Assembly (NCBI RefSeq): GCF_009932335.1
Contig: NZ_BLJF01000001.1
Span: 62,001 to 126,000, forward strand
DNA from: Pseudomonas asiatica
GTDB taxonomy: Bacteria > Pseudomonadota > Gammaproteobacteria > Pseudomonadales > Pseudomonadaceae
Length of the DNA: 64,000 nt
Direction of reading: 5' to 3'
The notes beneath the pieces are model-generated. The model was not told the DNA's origin, did no database searches, and saw only the letters and a list, made by a program, of their open reading frames with translations. The position numbers and the translations under genes are program-made. Positions 9,211 to 17,006 of this stretch are shown one piece after another. Positions within the stretch are counted from its first letter, which is position 1; every line of letters begins with the position of its first letter.

Positions 9211-9795
9211 ATGTTGCAACGTCTGTTGTTCGGTTTGATCGCCGTGGCCAGCCTCAGCCTGGTCGGTTGTGCCCACAGCCCGCAACAACTCAATCCGCAA
9301 CCCACGCTCAAGGCCCAGCTCGCGCCGGTCGGCCATGGCCAGCCGGTAGTGGTCCGGGTTGTTGACGGCCGGGCCTCGCAGTCCCTGGGCACTCGCGGTG
9401 GCATGTATCCCGAGACCAGCACCATCAGCGTGAGTGGCAACGACATCGTGCCCAAGCTGCAGGCCCAGGCCGAAGCCGCCGTACGCCTGCTCGGCTTCAC
9501 CCCGACGCCGAACGCCTACAACGCGCCGCAGCTGACCGTGACCCTGGCCGAACTGAAGTACCAGTCGCCGAAAGACAACCTGTACGTGACCGAGGCTACC
9601 ATCGGCGCCACCTTCCGTGCCGACGTGTCCAATGGCGGCCGCCGCTACAGTGGCCGTTACGGCGCTTCGCTGGACCAGCGTTTCGGCATGGCGCCGAACC
9701 AGGAAACCAACACCCAGCTGGTGGGCGATGTGCTGAGCGATGCCCTGACCCGCATGTTCAAGGACCCGACCATCGGTCAGGTGCTGGGGCAGTAA
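9211..9795 (+). CDS. YajG-family lipoprotein
   Basis: 194 residues with a lipoprotein signal: hydrophobic core LLFGLIAVASLSLVG then Cys20 (LVGC lipobox). The mature part (VVVRVVDGRAS, then AEAAVRLLGFTPTPN) is the YajG pattern of an outer-membrane-anchored periplasmic protein whose role is uncertain. ATG at 9211 follows TCTGGAG. A strong terminator follows directly, so it appears monocistronic. Confidence 0.88.
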   Translation: MLQRLLFGLIAVASLSLVGCAHSPQQLNPQPTLKAQLAPVGHGQPVVVRVVDGRASQSLGTRGGMYPETSTISVSGNDIVPKLQAQAEAAVRLLGFTPTPNAYNAPQLTVTLAELKYQSPKDNLYVTEATIGATFRADVSNGGRRYSGRYGASLDQRFGMAPNQETNTQLVGDVLSDALTRMFKDPTIGQVLGQ

Positions 9796-9811
9796 GCCTT
9801 CAGCTATAAAA

Positions 9812-9850
9812 CAAAACCCGCTGCCTGTGTTCCAGGCAGCGGGTTTTTTG
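9812..9850 (+). terminator. Rho-independent terminator after yajG
   Basis: AAAACCCGCTGCCTG, loop TGTTC, CAGGCAGCGGGTTTT, then T run. Perfect 15-bp stem. Confidence 0.92.
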
Positions 9851-9992
9851 TTGTCTGTGCCCGCGAAGAGGCCGGCAAATCTTCATGCCATGCCAGATGA
9901 AATTTGATGACACTTTGTCGCCTGAACCGGGCGTCTGGGCATGACTTGGGTAGAATGCCGGCCTTTGCCGTCGCTCATACCGAGGTTGCGTG

Positions 9993-10253
9993 ATGTCCTT
10001 GCAAGTGCTCTGGGGGTTCCTGGCCGCCCACCCGACCAAGCTGATCAATCTGCTGGCGCTGCTGCTGACCTGCCCGGGCGGGTTGCTACTGCACAGTGCG
10101 CGGCGGCGCGAGGCCGAGACCCGCGAATACATGGCGGTGGACGAGGGGGTGGTGGACGCGTTCGACCTTCGGGTGCCGCGGTACTTCTACATTCTCGGTT
10201 TTTCGTGCCTGGCGATGGCGTTGCTGCTGTCCTGGTTCAGTACCTGGATTTGA
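9993..10253 (+). CDS. Small membrane protein of unknown function
   Basis: 86 residues with two predicted membrane helices: LINLLALLLTCPGGLLLHSA near residues 17-36, and YFYILGFSCLAMALLLSWF near 65-83. The segment between is charged (RRREAETREYMAVDEGVVD). A GTG three bases earlier (9990) is an alternative start. No family recognised. Followed by a REP pair shared with the convergent acyltransferase. Confidence 0.7.
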   Translation: MSLQVLWGFLAAHPTKLINLLALLLTCPGGLLLHSARRREAETREYMAVDEGVVDAFDLRVPRYFYILGFSCLAMALLLSWFSTWI

Positions 10254-10258
10254 GATTT

Positions 10259-10362
10259 TAGGGCCGCTTTGCGGCCCATCGCGACACAAGGCCGCTCCTA
10301 CAGGTATGTGCGATCCCCTGTAGGAGCGGCCTTGTGTCGCGATGGGCTGCAAAGCAGCCCTA
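10259..10362. repeat. REP inverted pair (GCGACACAAGGCCGCTCCTACAGG type)
   Basis: 46-base arms: TAGGGCCGCTTTGCGGCCCA and CGCGACACAAGGCCGCTCC on the left are mirrored on the right with two mismatches. Sits between convergent genes, eight bases from the acyltransferase stop. Confidence 0.9.
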
Positions 10363-10369
10363 GGATCGC

Positions 10370-11536
10370 TCAGGCAACCGGTGCCTGCTGCCTGACCTGG
10401 TACTGGTTGCGCACCGGCGTCGCATACTGCAGCACAAGGTACGGCCGCTGCTCCTCAGGGCAGGCATCCAGGCGGCGTTGCCATTCCTCCTTGGCCCGAG
10501 CCAGCTCATCGGCCGGGAACACCTTCTCGGCGCTCGGCACCTGTAGCGCCTCATCCTTGCCATCCCACATCGCATAGGCCAGGTAGTGCACCGGGAACAG
10601 TCGGTAGCCACCGAGGATCTGCCGGTCGATTTCCGCTGCCAGTTGCTTGGTATCCTCGTGATACTCGGTCACCGGCGGGGCGAAATTGATGTGCACCCGG
10701 CCCTTGTAGCCGGTAATGCCCTTGGCGATGCTGTTGTCGTCCTCGCCCGGCGCCTTCTTGTAGGTGCCGGTGGTGGCGCGGATGTACAACTCGCGGGCCT
10801 TGGCCTGGTCGCACGGGTCATATTCGTAGCTGATCGAAACCGGTGTCAGGTTCAGGCTCTGGATCACCGCGCCGAACGGCTCGTCCTTGCGGCTCATGTG
10901 GAACATCTTGAGGATCGCCGAATCGGTGCGGTCGTCACCATCCTTGGCCCGGCCTTCTGCCTGGGCGATCCAGATCGACGTGGCGTCGTTGCGGATCGAG
11001 TGGTTGATGTAGGCTGAGAGCAACTGGTAGGCCGCCAGCTTCTCGCGGCGCCCACTGATCGAGCGGTGCACGATGAAGCTCTTGTTCAGGCGCATCATGT
11101 CGCTGACAAACGGCTTTTGCAGCAGGTTGTCGCCAATGGCGATACGCGGCGTGGGCAGGCCGGCGTGGTACACCGCGTAGTTGACGAAGGCCGGGTCCAT
11201 GACGATGTCACGGTGGTTGGCCAGAAACAGGTAGGCGGTGCCGGCCTTGAGCTGCTCCACGCCCGAATAAGTGACGCCGTCGGTGGCGCGGTCGATGGTC
11301 TGGTCGACGTAGTACTCGACTTTGTCCTGCAAGGTCGAGACACAGGTGACACCGGCGAATTCCTTGCGCAGGCGGCGGGCGATCAGCGGCTTGAGCAACC
11401 AGCCGAGAGCACCGGCCGCACGCGGGAAGCGGAAGTGGGTGAGGATATCGAGGAATGCCGGGTCGCTGAGCAGGCGTGCCAGAACGGCAGGGACCTCAGC
11501 GTCGTCGTACGGTCGGATGGCATCGAATTCGCCCAT
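10370..11536 (-). CDS. PlsC-like glycerolipid acyltransferase
   Basis: 388 residues, cytosolic or peripheral. The acyltransferase block starts with YLFLANHRDIVMDPAF and continues with FIVHRSISGRREKLAAY and IWIAQAEGRAKDGDD, resembling motifs I to III of glycerol-phosphate acyltransferases. Motif I has five residues between His and the last Asp rather than the canonical HX4D spacing. It likely acylates a lysophospholipid or related acceptor; the substrate cannot be read. Two ATGs lie side by side; the one at 11536 has better spacing to AAGAGAG. Divergent from the CPXCG gene. Confidence 0.8.
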   Translation of the reverse strand: MGEFDAIRPYDDAEVPAVLARLLSDPAFLDILTHFRFPRAAGALGWLLKPLIARRLRKEFAGVTCVSTLQDKVEYYVDQTIDRATDGVTYSGVEQLKAGTAYLFLANHRDIVMDPAFVNYAVYHAGLPTPRIAIGDNLLQKPFVSDMMRLNKSFIVHRSISGRREKLAAYQLLSAYINHSIRNDATSIWIAQAEGRAKDGDDRTDSAILKMFHMSRKDEPFGAVIQSLNLTPVSISYEYDPCDQAKARELYIRATTGTYKKAPGEDDNSIAKGITGYKGRVHINFAPPVTEYHEDTKQLAAEIDRQILGGYRLFPVHYLAYAMWDGKDEALQVPSAEKVFPADELARAKEEWQRRLDACPEEQRPYLVLQYATPVRNQYQVRQQAPVA

Positions 11537-11661
11537 CATGCTCTCTTGTTGGAAACGGCTAGGGTAATAAGGTAGGGGCGGGCTCCGAAAAACGGCTCGG
11601 ACACACACAGGCCCTGTAAACAGACCGGCAATTATACGCATAAGTCACCCCGGAGGCCGCG

Positions 11662-11844
11662 ATGCTGCAAACTGCTATCTACGATTGCCCTTATTGTGGC
11701 GAAGAAGTCGAAACCACGGTGGACCTGTCCGGTGGCGATCAGGAGTACATCGAGGACTGTCAGGTATGCTGCAAACCTATCCGCTTCGTGCTGCAAGTTC
11801 ATGGCGAGGAGTGGATGCTGGATGTATTCGGTGAGAATGACTGA
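11662..11844 (+). CDS. CPXCG-motif cysteine-rich protein
   Basis: 60 residues. Two Cys pairs, CPYCG near residues 9-13 and CQVCC near 33-37, form a zinc-ribbon-like knuckle. The small CPXCG family has no known function. Start ATG follows CCCCGGAGG. It overlaps the next gene by one base (TGATG), so the two are translationally coupled. Confidence 0.88.
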   Translation: MLQTAIYDCPYCGEEVETTVDLSGGDQEYIEDCQVCCKPIRFVLQVHGEEWMLDVFGEND

Positions 11845-12104
11845 TGCAGCGTATTTACGAACCGGAAAACCTGCTCGAGGCTGAAATGCTGGCGGGCATG
11901 CTCGCCAGCGAGGGGATCGATGCGCATCTGGTTGGTCGTGACCTGATCGGTGCTGCCGGTGAACTGCCGATGCAGGGCTTGCTTGGGCTTGCCGTGGCTG
12001 ATGAACAGGCCGAGTACGCACGGCAGCTGATCGATGCGTACAATGATGCCCAGCCACTGGTTGGCGACGAACCGGAGAGTTTCCCCGGTACCTTGATCTG
12101 CTAG
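11844..12104 (+). CDS. DUF2007-type putative signal-transducing protein
   Basis: 86 residues. MQRIYEPENLLEAEMLAGML and the following EGIDAHLVGRDLIGAAGELP give the DUF2007 fold, a small alpha-beta domain with unknown ligand. Coupled to the CPXCG gene upstream and 15 bp from the SRAP gene downstream, giving a likely three-gene operon. Confidence 0.85.
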   Translation: MQRIYEPENLLEAEMLAGMLASEGIDAHLVGRDLIGAAGELPMQGLLGLAVADEQAEYARQLIDAYNDAQPLVGDEPESFPGTLIC

Positions 12105-12119
12105 GTTCTGAATTCGCCC

Positions 12120-12740
12120 ATGTGTGGACGTTACGCCCTGTTTCGCTGGCCCCAGGCTCTTGCCAGTCTGCCGGGCTTTCCCGTTGGCCAGCCAGCCCAA
12201 TGGAACATCTCGCCTGGGGCTTCGGTGCTGATCCAGCGCCAGCTTGACGGCCAGTTGCAACTGGCCAAGGCGCGCTGGGGGCTGACCCCGGCCTGGCTCA
12301 CCGACCTGTCCCGCACCCCCGCCCATGCCCGCGCCGAAACCCTGGCCGAGCAGCCGATGTTTCGCGACGCGTTTCGCCTGCGTCGCTGCCTGATGCCGGC
12401 CAACGGCTTTTACGAATGGCGCGGCAGCGTGCGCAAGCGCCCGTACTGGCTGACTCCGGGGGAGGGCGCATCTTTGTACTTCGCCGCCGTGTGGGAGGCC
12501 TACCCGGTGCAGGACCAGGTTTGGCTGAGTTGTGCGGTGGTGACCCAGGCGGCGATGAACCAGCGTCGGCCGCTGATACTGGACGAGGCAGGGCAGGCGG
12601 CCTGGCTTGACCCGGACACGCCGCTGGCCCGTCTGCATGAATTGCTGGCCAGCCCGCCGGCGACATTGCGCGAGCGGGCCCTGGCGCACTTCGTCAATGA
12701 TCCGAAGCTGGATGCGCCGGAGTGCCTGACCCCGGCCTGA
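12120..12740 (+). CDS. SRAP-domain (YedK/HMCES-like) protein with altered active site
   Basis: 206 residues starting MCGRYAL, so Cys2 becomes the N-terminal catalytic Cys after Met removal. YedK/HMCES proteins crosslink to abasic sites in single-stranded DNA through Cys2, helped by Asn75, Glu105 and His160 (E. coli numbering). Here YNVAPG is WNISPG and Glu99 is kept in GFYEWR. The canonical INAR motif reads AHAR, putting His69 at the Asn position; the canonical IHDRRP reads MNQRRP, putting Asn147 at the His position. Two of the four active-site residues are therefore exchanged. Last gene of the CPXCG-DUF2007 operon. Confidence 0.88.
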   Translation: MCGRYALFRWPQALASLPGFPVGQPAQWNISPGASVLIQRQLDGQLQLAKARWGLTPAWLTDLSRTPAHARAETLAEQPMFRDAFRLRRCLMPANGFYEWRGSVRKRPYWLTPGEGASLYFAAVWEAYPVQDQVWLSCAVVTQAAMNQRRPLILDEAGQAAWLDPDTPLARLHELLASPPATLRERALAHFVNDPKLDAPECLTPA

Positions 12741-12750
12741 TGTATGGCTG

Positions 12751-12836
12751 TGTCGGCCTCTTCGCGGCTGAAGCTGCTCCTACAACGATCGCATTACCCC
12801 TTTAGGAGCGGGTTCACCCGCGAAGGGGCCGGCACA
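12751..12836. repeat. Mixed REP pair
   Basis: Left arm GGCCTCTTCGCGGCTGAAGC then TGCTCCTACA; right arm TAGGAGCGGGTTCACCCGCG then AAGGGGCC. The arms come from two different REP sequence types, joined head to head. Confidence 0.7.
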
Positions 12837-12919
12837 GGCGACGAAAATCTTCCCTGCGGCTATGGCGGCCCCAAGCGACTCGGCCTACGATACGGCGCAT
12901 GTAAAAAGGGAGTGTTTTC

Positions 12920-13735
12920 ATGCGTAAGTCTTTTGTCGTCAGCCTGTTGAGTGCTGGCATCCTGCTGGCCGGCTGCCAGGCGGTTAATACCACCAGCGGC
13001 GGTGCTGTCGGCGTCGAGCGCCAGCAGTACATGTTCAGCATGCTCTCGACCGATGAGGTCAACCAGATGTACGCCCAGTCGTACCAACAGACCCTGGGTG
13101 AAGCATCGAACAAAGGCGTGCTCGACAAGTCCAGCGCAGATGCCAAGCGTGTGCAGGTAATTGCCAACCGCCTGATCGCCCAGACCCCCAAGTTCCGACC
13201 GGATGCCGCGCAATGGAACTGGGAAGTCAACGTGATCAAGAGCGACGAGCTCAACGCCAACTGCGGCCCGGGCGGCAAGATCATCGTCTACACCGGCCTG
13301 ATCGATCAGCTCAAGCTCACCGATGCGGAAATTGCTGCGGTGGTGGGCCACGAGATCGCCCACGCTTTGCGTGAGCACAGCCGCGAGGCGATGTCGAAGG
13401 CGTATGGCGTGGAAATGGCGCGCCAGGGCGCCGGTGCCCTCTTTGGCCTCGGCCAGGGCAGCATGGCCATGGCCGATACCGTGGTGAACTATGCCATGAC
13501 CCTGCCCAACAGCCGGGCCAACGAGAACGAAGCCGACCTGATCGGCCTGGAGCTCTCGGCGCGTGCCGGTTACGACCCGAATGCCGCGATCACCTTGTGG
13601 AACAAGATGAGCCAGGCTTCCGAGGGCGCGCCGCCTGAGTTCATGAGCACTCACCCGGCGTCCCAGAGCCGCATTGCTTCGTTGCAGGCGGCGATTCCGA
13701 AGGTGATGCCGCTGTATCAGGCGGCCAAGAAGTAA
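12920..13735 (+). CDS. M48-family lipoprotein metalloprotease (LoiP/YcaL-like)
   Basis: 271 residues. Lipoprotein signal with lipobox LLAGC (Cys19). The zinc site HEIAH lies at residues 144-148 and the third ligand Glu in NENEADLIGLEL. The fold and size match periplasmic M48 proteases that degrade misfolded outer-membrane proteins, such as LoiP. AAAGGGAG precedes ATG 12920. Monocistronic between two REP elements. Confidence 0.92.
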   Translation: MRKSFVVSLLSAGILLAGCQAVNTTSGGAVGVERQQYMFSMLSTDEVNQMYAQSYQQTLGEASNKGVLDKSSADAKRVQVIANRLIAQTPKFRPDAAQWNWEVNVIKSDELNANCGPGGKIIVYTGLIDQLKLTDAEIAAVVGHEIAHALREHSREAMSKAYGVEMARQGAGALFGLGQGSMAMADTVVNYAMTLPNSRANENEADLIGLELSARAGYDPNAAITLWNKMSQASEGAPPEFMSTHPASQSRIASLQAAIPKVMPLYQAAKK

Positions 13736-13759
13736 GGCCCGACTTCCAGATGCTTACCC

Positions 13760-13858
13760 CTTGTAGGAGCAGCCTTGTGCTGCGAAAGGGTCGGTAAGAG
13801 CACCACATTTCCTGGTGCCTGTACCGGCCTCTTCGCAGCGCAAGGCTGCTCCTACAGG
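13760..13858. repeat. REP inverted pair (GCAGCGCAAGGCTGCTCCTACAGG type)
   Basis: TTGTAGGAGCAGCCTTGTGC TGCGAAAGGG on the left mirrored by TTCGCAGCGCAAGGCTGCTC CTACAGG on the right. Between convergent genes. Confidence 0.87.
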
Positions 13859-13885
13859 TTCGGCATCAGCCTGTCGCCTTTCGAG

Positions 13886-14470
13886 TCAACCCACCCAGCC
13901 ACTGGCTTTCATCGCCGAGTACACGGCCACGATCGCCAACACGAAGAACGCCGTAGCCGCCAGGCGACGGATCAGCGTCAGCGGCAGTTTGTCCGCCGCG
14001 AAGTTACCCGCCAAAACCACCGGCACGTTGGCAATCAGCATGCCCAGGGTGGTACCGATAATGACCATGATCAGGTACGGGTACTGTGCTGCCAGCATTA
14101 CCGTGGCGACCTGGGTCTTGTCACCGATTTCAGCCAGGAAGAACGCGATCAGCGTGGTCAGGAACGGCCCGAAGCGGCGCGCCGGGTTCTCGTCGTCATC
14201 CATCTTGTCCGGAACCAGGGTCCACAGCGCAGTGGCGGTGAAGCTCGCAGCCAGGATCCAGTGCAGTGCCGAGTCGCTGAAGAAGCTGCCTACCCACGCG
14301 CCCACGGCACCAGCCGCGGCATGGTTGGCCAAGGTGGCGGCGATGATGCCGGCGATGATCGGCCAGGGCTTGCGGAAGCGGGCAGCGAGTATGAGCGCGA
14401 GCAATTGCGTCTTGTCGCCGATTTCGGCTAGGGCAACGATGGCGGTGGGGACCAGCAAAGATTCCAGCAT
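13886..14470 (-). CDS. TMEM165/GDT1-family manganese exporter
   Basis: 194 residues, six predicted membrane helices. Two copies of the signature E-x-G-D-K-T: ALAEIGDKTQLLALILAARF near the N-terminus and FFLAEIGDKTQVATVMLAAQ in the second half, each making half of the cation path. Bacterial members (MneA/YebN-like function) export Mn(II) from the cytoplasm. The upstream yybP-ykoY riboswitch supports Mn as the substrate. Start ATG at 14470 with AGGAAT upstream. Confidence 0.9.
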   Translation of the reverse strand: MLESLLVPTAIVALAEIGDKTQLLALILAARFRKPWPIIAGIIAATLANHAAAGAVGAWVGSFFSDSALHWILAASFTATALWTLVPDKMDDDENPARRFGPFLTTLIAFFLAEIGDKTQVATVMLAAQYPYLIMVIIGTTLGMLIANVPVVLAGNFAADKLPLTLIRRLAATAFFVLAIVAVYSAMKASGWVG

Positions 14471-14486
14471 CAGGATTCCTACGGGG

Positions 14487-14694
14487 GCGGGTCGACACGG
14501 CTATGACACGTACAGCCTCCCCGCCCCGGGTAAGGTGTGCGTGTCATAGGTCTTGTCAAACCCTGGATCCGTCTATGCGGATCTCGCCATGCAGGCTGGC
14601 ATGGTGGGTCGCACGCGCCATGGTCTGTGGACCAAGTATGTTGACGCGTACCGGGCGAGCTGGGCGCTCGCGGGAGACTACTCCCCTAGGACGG
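14487..14694 (-). ncRNA. yybP-ykoY manganese riboswitch
   Basis: Read on the minus strand, the leader contains CTAGGGGAGTAGTC and then CGTCAACATACTTG, the two conserved Mn-binding loops of the yybP-ykoY class, separated by a hairpin. Further 3' comes GACCTATGACACG, paired with CGTGTCATAGCC before the start codon, a plausible expression platform. It sits directly in front of the GDT1-family Mn exporter, the classical target, and should turn expression on with excess Mn(II). The exact ends are approximate. Confidence 0.9.
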
Positions 14695-14699
14695 TGCGG

Positions 14700-14728
14700 A
14701 TTCTGCCTAGACTAAACGCTTTCGGCAA
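14700..14728 (-). promoter_or_regulatory. Promoter of the riboswitch transcript
   Basis: Minus strand TTGCCG (14723-14728) and CAGAAT (14700-14705) with 17-bp spacing, placing the start a few bases before the conserved aptamer. Inferred from position and consensus fit only. Confidence 0.5.
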
Positions 14729-14737
14729 GCGCTGTTT

Positions 14738-15736
14738 TTATCCGTGTGTTGCCTGGTAGATGCGGAAACCGTCCGCCTCGTCGCGTACCTGGCAGTTGCC
14801 CAGCGCCCCTTCGATCAGTGGCTGGTAGCGCAGGAAGCTGTTGGCAACCAGGCGCATTTCGCCACCTTTTCGCAGATGAACGGCTGATTTTTTCAGCAAG
14901 TTTTCCGATGCCTGGTAGTTGGTGTGCACCCCGGTGTGGAACGGCGGGTTGCTCAGGATCAGGCTCAGCTCGGTCGGCGCCGCGTCGATGCCGTCGCCGC
15001 TGATCACTTCGCCCTCCAGACCATTGGCGGCCAAGGTCAGGCGGCTGGCGGCCACGGCGAAGGCATCCACATCCAGCAGGGTCACCCGGTTTTGTGGATA
15101 ACGGCGTTTGACCGTGGCGCCCAGCACCCCGGCACCGCAGCCGAAGTCCAGCACATGCCCGCTCGGCAGGCCGTCGAGGTGCTTGAGCAGCAGGGCGGTA
15201 CCGCGATCGAGGCGGCCATGGCTGAACACACCGGGCAGACTGACCACTTGCAGCGGGCCGTCTTCCAGGCTGAGCTCGAAGCGTTCGGCCAGGCTTTCCA
15301 GGGGCTTGGCCTCTGGCGCGTGCTCGATGGTCACCTGCCACAGCTGGCAATGGCGGGCGCTGTCGAGCTTGCGCGGCTTGCCAAAGGCCTGCAGCTGCTT
15401 GGCCGCACCCTCGATGCCACCACGTTTCTCGCCGACCAGGTACAGCTCGCGGCCCGCCAGGCGCGAGGCCAGGGCGTTGAGCAGGTAGGCGGCCAGTTCG
15501 CGGGACTTGGGCAGGAACAGCACGGCGCTGTCGAAAGTCACTTCAGGGGGCTCCACCGCATAGTGGCTGCGCCCGGCGAAGCGGCTTTCGAGCATGGCCT
15601 GGTCGCCCGCATGCCAGGTCCAGGCCTGGGCATTGGGCAACTGGCCTAGCAGGCTGTCGGCGGGGGCGCCGGCGAGCAGCAGCGGGCTCTGGAAAAGCTC
15701 TGCCTGGCGGAGCAACACTTCACTGCGCGGGTCCAT
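14738..15736 (-). CDS. rsmC: 16S rRNA (guanine1207-N2)-methyltransferase
   Basis: 332 residues, close to the E. coli RsmC length. N-terminus [20 protein letters not shown] resembles the RsmC pseudo-methyltransferase half. The C-terminal catalytic half has the SAM motif [15 protein letters not shown] and the N2-guanine methylase motif LSNPPFHTG. It would methylate G1207 of 16S rRNA in the 30S subunit. RlmG is a related alternative but is longer. AGGAGGCG precedes the start. Confidence 0.88.
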   Translation of the reverse strand: MDPRSEVLLRQAELFQSPLLLAGAPADSLLGQLPNAQAWTWHAGDQAMLESRFAGRSHYAVEPPEVTFDSAVLFLPKSRELAAYLLNALASRLAGRELYLVGEKRGGIEGAAKQLQAFGKPRKLDSARHCQLWQVTIEHAPEAKPLESLAERFELSLEDGPLQVVSLPGVFSHGRLDRGTALLLKHLDGLPSGHVLDFGCGAGVLGATVKRRYPQNRVTLLDVDAFAVAASRLTLAANGLEGEVISGDGIDAAPTELSLILSNPPFHTGVHTNYQASENLLKKSAVHLRKGGEMRLVANSFLRYQPLIEGALGNCQVRDEADGFRIYQATHG

Positions 15737-15790
15737 GGACGACGCCTCCTGGAAAAAAGTGGCGCAGTTTAGCAGAGGCGGGCGTCGGGC

Positions 15791-16756
15791 TCAGCTAACC
15801 ACGCGGCGTGGCTGCCCGGCGAAGAAAGCCTGGGCGTTCTCGCTGAGCTGGCCGACGATGCGCTGGCGCGACTCTACCGCGCCCCAGGCGCTGTGCGGGG
15901 TGATGATCAGGCGCGGGATGCCGGGCTCGAGCAGCGGGTTGCCGTTGACCGGCGGCTCCACGCTCAGCACGTCGGTGGCGGCACCGCCCAGGTGGCCACT
16001 GCGCAGGGCGTCGGCCAGCGCCTGCTCGTCGATAAGGCCGCCGCGGGCGGTGTTGACCACCAGCGCGTTTGGCTTGAGCAGGGCCAGTTCGCGGGCCCCG
16101 AGCATGTGTCGGGTGTGTTCGTTCAGCGGGCAGTGCAGGGTCAGGGCGTCGACTTGCGGCAGCAACTCGTCCAGCGGCAACCGGTCGGCGCGTTCCGGGC
16201 GGCCGGGGATCTGCCCGCTGAGCACGCGCATGCCAAAGGCTTCGGCCAGTCGCGCCACCGCGCCGCCCAGTTCACCGTGGCCGAGCAGGCCAAGGGTCTT
16301 GCCCTCCAGCTCGACGATGGGGAAGTCCAGCAGGCAGAACTGGCTGGCCTTGGCCCACTGGCCGTCGGCTACCGCCTGGTTGTAGTCGCACAGGCGGGTG
16401 GCCAGTGCCAGTAGCAGGGCGAGGGTGTGCTGGGCGACGGACGGTGTGCCGTAGCCCTGGCAGTTGCACACGGTGATGCCCTGGGCGCGGGCGGCCGCCA
16501 GGTCGACGTTGTTGGTGCCGGTGGCGGCCACCAGGATCAGCTTCAGCTGCGGGTTGGCGGCCAGGGTCGCGGCGTCGAGCATGACCTTGTTGCTGACTAC
16601 CGCTACCGCGCCCTTAAGGCGTTCGGCGACCTGCTCCGGCCGGGTGGCGGCGAACAGTTCGAACTCGTCGAACTGCTGCTTCAGGGGCGAGAGGTCGAGA
16701 TCGCCCAGGTCCAGGGACTGGTGATCGAGAAACACGGCGCGACGCGGGCTGGGCAT
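15791..16756 (-). CDS. D-2-hydroxyacid dehydrogenase (hydroxypyruvate/glycerate type)
   Basis: 321 residues. NAD(P)-binding motif GLLGHGELGGAVARLAEAFG, the substrate Arg in NTARGGLIDEQAL, the acid of TDVLSVEPP, and the catalytic His in TPHSAWGAVE follow the D-isomer-specific 2-hydroxyacid dehydrogenase order. The likely role is hydroxypyruvate or glyoxylate reduction (HprA-like), but substrate specificity is inferred. The frame is open upstream; ATG at 16756 has GGAG correctly spaced. Separated from rsmC by 54 bp, same strand. Confidence 0.88.
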   Translation of the reverse strand: MPSPRRAVFLDHQSLDLGDLDLSPLKQQFDEFELFAATRPEQVAERLKGAVAVVSNKVMLDAATLAANPQLKLILVAATGTNNVDLAAARAQGITVCNCQGYGTPSVAQHTLALLLALATRLCDYNQAVADGQWAKASQFCLLDFPIVELEGKTLGLLGHGELGGAVARLAEAFGMRVLSGQIPGRPERADRLPLDELLPQVDALTLHCPLNEHTRHMLGARELALLKPNALVVNTARGGLIDEQALADALRSGHLGGAATDVLSVEPPVNGNPLLEPGIPRLIITPHSAWGAVESRQRIVGQLSENAQAFFAGQPRRVVS

Positions 16757-17006
16757 GAAGTTCTCCGAGGCTGGGCGGGATTTCGGTGTCGCGGCCATTC
16801 GCGGGTTGACCCGCGAATAGGCCATCAGCTTCACCACATAACCTGAAGCTGCCGCCGCAGTGTCTAGTTCAACCTTGCCGCCCGTCAACGCCCGCCACTC
16901 ATACCTTCATCACGCAAATCATTCCTTCGGCTGATTTAGCCGTCACATTGGCGAACTACAGTAGTTCCCAGACTTGTCCGGCCCGCTTTCCAGAAAAGGG
17001 ATACCC

